Of a DNA stretch of 53,855 nt, positions 51,721 to 53,855 are shown one piece after another. Origin of the DNA: a virus; the IMG/VR virus record IMGVR_UViG_3300027771_000019, positions 1-53,855 of that record. One strand, 5' to 3'. Position 1 is the stretch's first letter. The number at the start of each line of letters is the position of its first letter. The notes beneath the pieces were generated by a model. The model was not told the DNA's origin and did no database searches. It worked only from the letters and a program-made list of their open reading frames with translations. Position numbers and translations under genes: made by a program.

Positions 51721-52196
51721 TATAATGCCAACGAAACCATGTAAACGCCGCCTCCTAATATGCCAATAATCAAAATAGATAAACCAAGTATAGCCATGTT
51801 GTTTGCAATCTGTCTCTTAGATTCCATAGCTGCGTATACTTCTTTCTCTCTATCCTTGCGTATCTGCCTACGCATGTCTACCATCTCATCGTAAGTTCCA
51901 AAGCCAAACCGCATGTCAAGCATAAACTTTATTTCTTTTTCTTTCTCAAACAAAGTTTTCTTACGAACAACAATGTCCATTGCTTCTTGCTCTATAGACT
52001 CAGAGCCGTGTGACATCTTGTCTAAGAACGTAGGGTTTTTTCTCTGTGACTCAGCCCTAGTTATGTCAGCTACTGCACCGTACCAAGCCCCTAGCTGACC
52101 TGAGATGTCTTGTATCTCCTTGCCAGCCCCGACAAGCATCTTGACCCCCTTGAAGGCTGCATTAGCTGCAGCAAAAGCTGTGAGGGGATCTATCAT
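51720..52196 (-). CDS. C-terminally anchored membrane protein
   Basis: 158 residues. MIDPLTAFAAANAAFKGVK start, charged coiled-coil middle (SQRKNPTFLDKM, YDEMVDMRRQIRKDREKEV) and one C-terminal span (MAILGLSILIIGILGGGVYM). This layout is shared with a cyanophage family of unknown function. Might act in lysis together with the neighbouring secreted protein. Confidence 0.8.
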   Translation of the reverse strand: MIDPLTAFAAANAAFKGVKMLVGAGKEIQDISGQLGAWYGAVADITRAESQRKNPTFLDKMSHGSESIEQEAMDIVVRKKTLFEKEKEIKFMLDMRFGFGTYDEMVDMRRQIRKDREKEVYAAMESKRQIANNMAILGLSILIIGILGGGVYMVSLAL

Positions 52197-52200
52197 TTAG

Positions 52201-52455
52201 CTATCTCTGTGCGTGATTGTTAGCAACCACATTCAATGCTTCCTTAATCGCAGTAACGTTAGCATCAATACGAGCAATCATTACGTCATTCTCATGTACT
52301 TCATCGGATAGCCTTGCACTGCTAGACTGCACCTCAGATATGTTAGCCCTGTTGTACTTGATGTCAGACACCATACCTGAGACAGCCCAGACAATAGCAG
52401 CACCTTGAGCTAACAAAGCACCCACTATTGTTACTACTGTCCAGTTAAACTCCAT
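52201..52455 (-). CDS. Membrane-anchored coiled-coil protein
   Basis: 84 residues. One N-terminal span (WTVVTIVGALLAQGAAIVW) then a coiled coil (NRANISEVQSSSARLSDEV, IARIDANVTAIKEALNVV). Resembles short phage holin- or spanin-like membrane proteins. Starts at TAATG over the previous stop. Confidence 0.75.
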   Translation of the reverse strand: MEFNWTVVTIVGALLAQGAAIVWAVSGMVSDIKYNRANISEVQSSSARLSDEVHENDVMIARIDANVTAIKEALNVVANNHAQR

Positions 52456-52628
52456 TAATCAGCAGCCGCAATGGTTAGTGTGCCAGCGGCTACTTGCTTG
52501 AGTATCTCTGCGTAGTGGCGGTTGTCTGGGTCCATAGGTATATCTGTTAAACTACCATTAAGAGTTATTCTTACTGTAACATTTTCATCAGTATTATCTT
52601 TTAAATACTTTGCATTAGTAATTATCAT
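52455..52628 (-). CDS. 57-residue small protein
   Basis: Start chosen at ATG 52628 (GGAG upstream), just after the fibre stop. IITNAKYLKDNTDENVTV, then RHYAEILKQVAAG: small beta-alpha protein. Similar short proteins occur in marine phages near fibres; function unknown. Confidence 0.75.
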   Translation of the reverse strand: MIITNAKYLKDNTDENVTVRITLNGSLTDIPMDPDNRHYAEILKQVAAGTLTIAAAD

Positions 52629-52630
52629 AT

Positions 52631-53740
52631 CTATAACTCCGCATCTTGGGTCCACCCAAATTGTGAACTAGCAGTTCCAACATCTATCCAATGAGGGTCT
52701 TTTGCTGCATCTGCGTGTGAAGTAAAATTCCATCTTGTGCTTTGAGGTCCAATAGTAGCTGATGAAGGGGATGTTTGGGCAGTACCCTGTGTCCTACTTG
52801 GAGCATATACAGTAAAACTTCCACCATCAGAATTACCTCCAAAATAATTTAAAGTAGGTGCTGCTCTCATGGTATAAGGGTACTTAATTCCAGTAAGCGG
52901 AGCTGTACCGTTGTTACCAGACAGAACAAGTCTGTGAACTCCTGAAGATTCTAAGTAACCTGATACTTGAAAATAACGATAACACTTAGCTAACGTAGTA
53001 CTTATTTCCTCTTGCTCAAATTCCGTTGCAACTGGGCCAATTTCCATCTGAACTCCCGTTATAAAGAAGTTGTTGTCAGTGTTGCTGTAAAAACTGTCTA
53101 TGCCAGCGGCACGATTGGCGTTTGTGTTGTTAGCAAAGGCTGCAGTGTTTAATGTGCCTCCTGTAAAAGTTGTACCTGCGTGGAGCCAAAAAAATAAAGC
53201 TAAACTTCCTGCATTGTCATCATCAAAAGGGCTTGAACCATCATCTACATCAGCAGGAAATGTAAGCTCATGTCTTACCCAATCTGTTGTAGTAGAAAAT
53301 AACTTAGCACATTGTCTACTATTATCTAAATCAACCAATTCACAACCAAATGTAAATGATGCACTAGCTTTAACATAAAAAGAAACAGTAATTTGTTTTG
53401 CCCCAGCTACGCCTTTACCTATACGTTGTACGTTTTGGCCTTCTAGTCTCTGTTCCAATATTAAATGTTCACTCGCTGCAATAGATGTGTCTGCTGTAGT
53501 ACAGTCTAGTTTAATACAGTTAGCACTGATACCATTGGGGCCATCTGCTGTTTGGGTCATTGTAAACCGACCAGCAGAACTGCCTGTCTCAATCTGCCAC
53601 CTATCACAAGTAAAATAACCACTAGCAGCACCCAAGCCTGTCACTGACGCACTTCTCTGGGCCACGTTCATGGAGCCATTGATTATCATATTGCGACCAA
53701 CAGCGGCTGTTACGTTGGCGTTTTGTCTAGCTCTAGTCAT
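52631..53740 (-). CDS. Tail fibre with carbohydrate-binding-like domain
   Basis: 369 residues. The start GRNMIINGSMNVAQRS, followed by FTCDRWQI, is the NxIINGxMxxxQR...DRW pattern of phage fibre domains with a jelly-roll carbohydrate-binding-like fold (about 15-235, ending in FFITGVQMEIGPVATEFE). Then CYRYFQVSGYLESSG leads into a C-terminal beta tip. Probably contacts surface glycans. Its first codons exist in a second, diverged version at the left end of the contig. Confidence 0.85.
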   Translation of the reverse strand: MTRARQNANVTAAVGRNMIINGSMNVAQRSASVTGLGAASGYFTCDRWQIETGSSAGRFTMTQTADGPNGISANCIKLDCTTADTSIAASEHLILEQRLEGQNVQRIGKGVAGAKQITVSFYVKASASFTFGCELVDLDNSRQCAKLFSTTTDWVRHELTFPADVDDGSSPFDDDNAGSLALFFWLHAGTTFTGGTLNTAAFANNTNANRAAGIDSFYSNTDNNFFITGVQMEIGPVATEFEQEEISTTLAKCYRYFQVSGYLESSGVHRLVLSGNNGTAPLTGIKYPYTMRAAPTLNYFGGNSDGGSFTVYAPSRTQGTAQTSPSSATIGPQSTRWNFTSHADAAKDPHWIDVGTASSQFGWTQDAEL

Positions 53741-53855
53741 CTGTAATTATCCAATGCTGTCTGCTGCATCACGCTCAGTGCGTGTCTTGTAGTCTGACCT
53801 TGCAGTAACCAATGCTACAAATGCTGCCTGATTGCTTGGGATGCTATCTGTAAAG
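53607..53855. repeat. Right copy of imperfect terminal direct repeat
   Basis: Matches 1-249 with 7 mismatches, all in the first 124 bases of the copy. See the left copy for interpretation. Confidence 0.9.
53747..53855 (-). CDS. C-terminal part of the 92-residue protein (partial)
   Basis: Last codons of the gene that is complete at 141-419; identical in sequence. Cut by the contig end. Confirms that the two contig ends lie in the same genomic place. Confidence 0.9.
   Translation of the reverse strand, partial: FTDSIPSNQAAFVALVTARSDYKTRTERDAADSIG

Overview
The window is a near-complete genome of a marine tailed phage with podovirus-type architecture, probably circularly permuted or terminally redundant: the last 249 bases repeat the first 249 with 7 mismatches, giving a circle of about 53.6 kb. 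It encodes portal, terminase, capsid, tail-tube (gp11/gp12-like), internal virion and fibre proteins but no tape measure, sheath or tail chaperones. Replication is T7-like (primase-helicase, family A polymerase, gp2.5-like SSB, gp6-like exonuclease), but there is no phage RNA polymerase, which fits the sigma70-like promoters seen. A GTA-type 3TM holin and a DUF1127 protein suggest an alphaproteobacterial host; overall content recalls HMO-2011-type phages of SAR116/Roseobacter/SAR11 (judged from memory, not searched). The B12-dependent ribonucleotide reductase, ThyX and MazG-like protein point to nucleotide supply in poor ocean water.

Layout. Bases 1-24,746 (minus strand) carry late genes, listed here in the direction of transcription, from 24,746 down: lysis genes (3TM holin, small holin-like protein, M15 endolysin), structural and small cationic proteins, terminase, portal, scaffold, capsid, tail tube, fibres. 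Across the contig junction the same unit continues from 53,855 down to 43,331 with a carbohydrate-binding-like fibre, membrane proteins, and the internal virion proteins including a lysozyme. Bases 26,630-43,334 (plus strand) carry early and replication genes: small early proteins, a Cys-rich protein, an M28/M42-like metallopeptidase, a tyrosine recombinase, ThyX, the replisome, MazG, ribonucleotide reductase, endonuclease VII, DUF3310, and an RMF-like protein. The early and late units diverge from 24,747-26,629 and converge at 43,331-43,334, where their stop codons overlap.

The most interesting part is the 1.9-kb gene-free region. It holds a late promoter, AT-rich dyads shared with the integrase leader, a 13-bp iteron array, and about 650 bases just ahead of the first early gene that fold by eye into many stems, a three-way junction and a GNRA-capped hairpin: a candidate large structured phage RNA. 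Three promoters share the form TTGACA-N16-TATAACTAG. Several genes under 60 codons were identified by start-stop overlap and ribosome-binding sites, among them a 25-residue Cys-rich peptide, a DUF1127 protein and the RMF-like protein.
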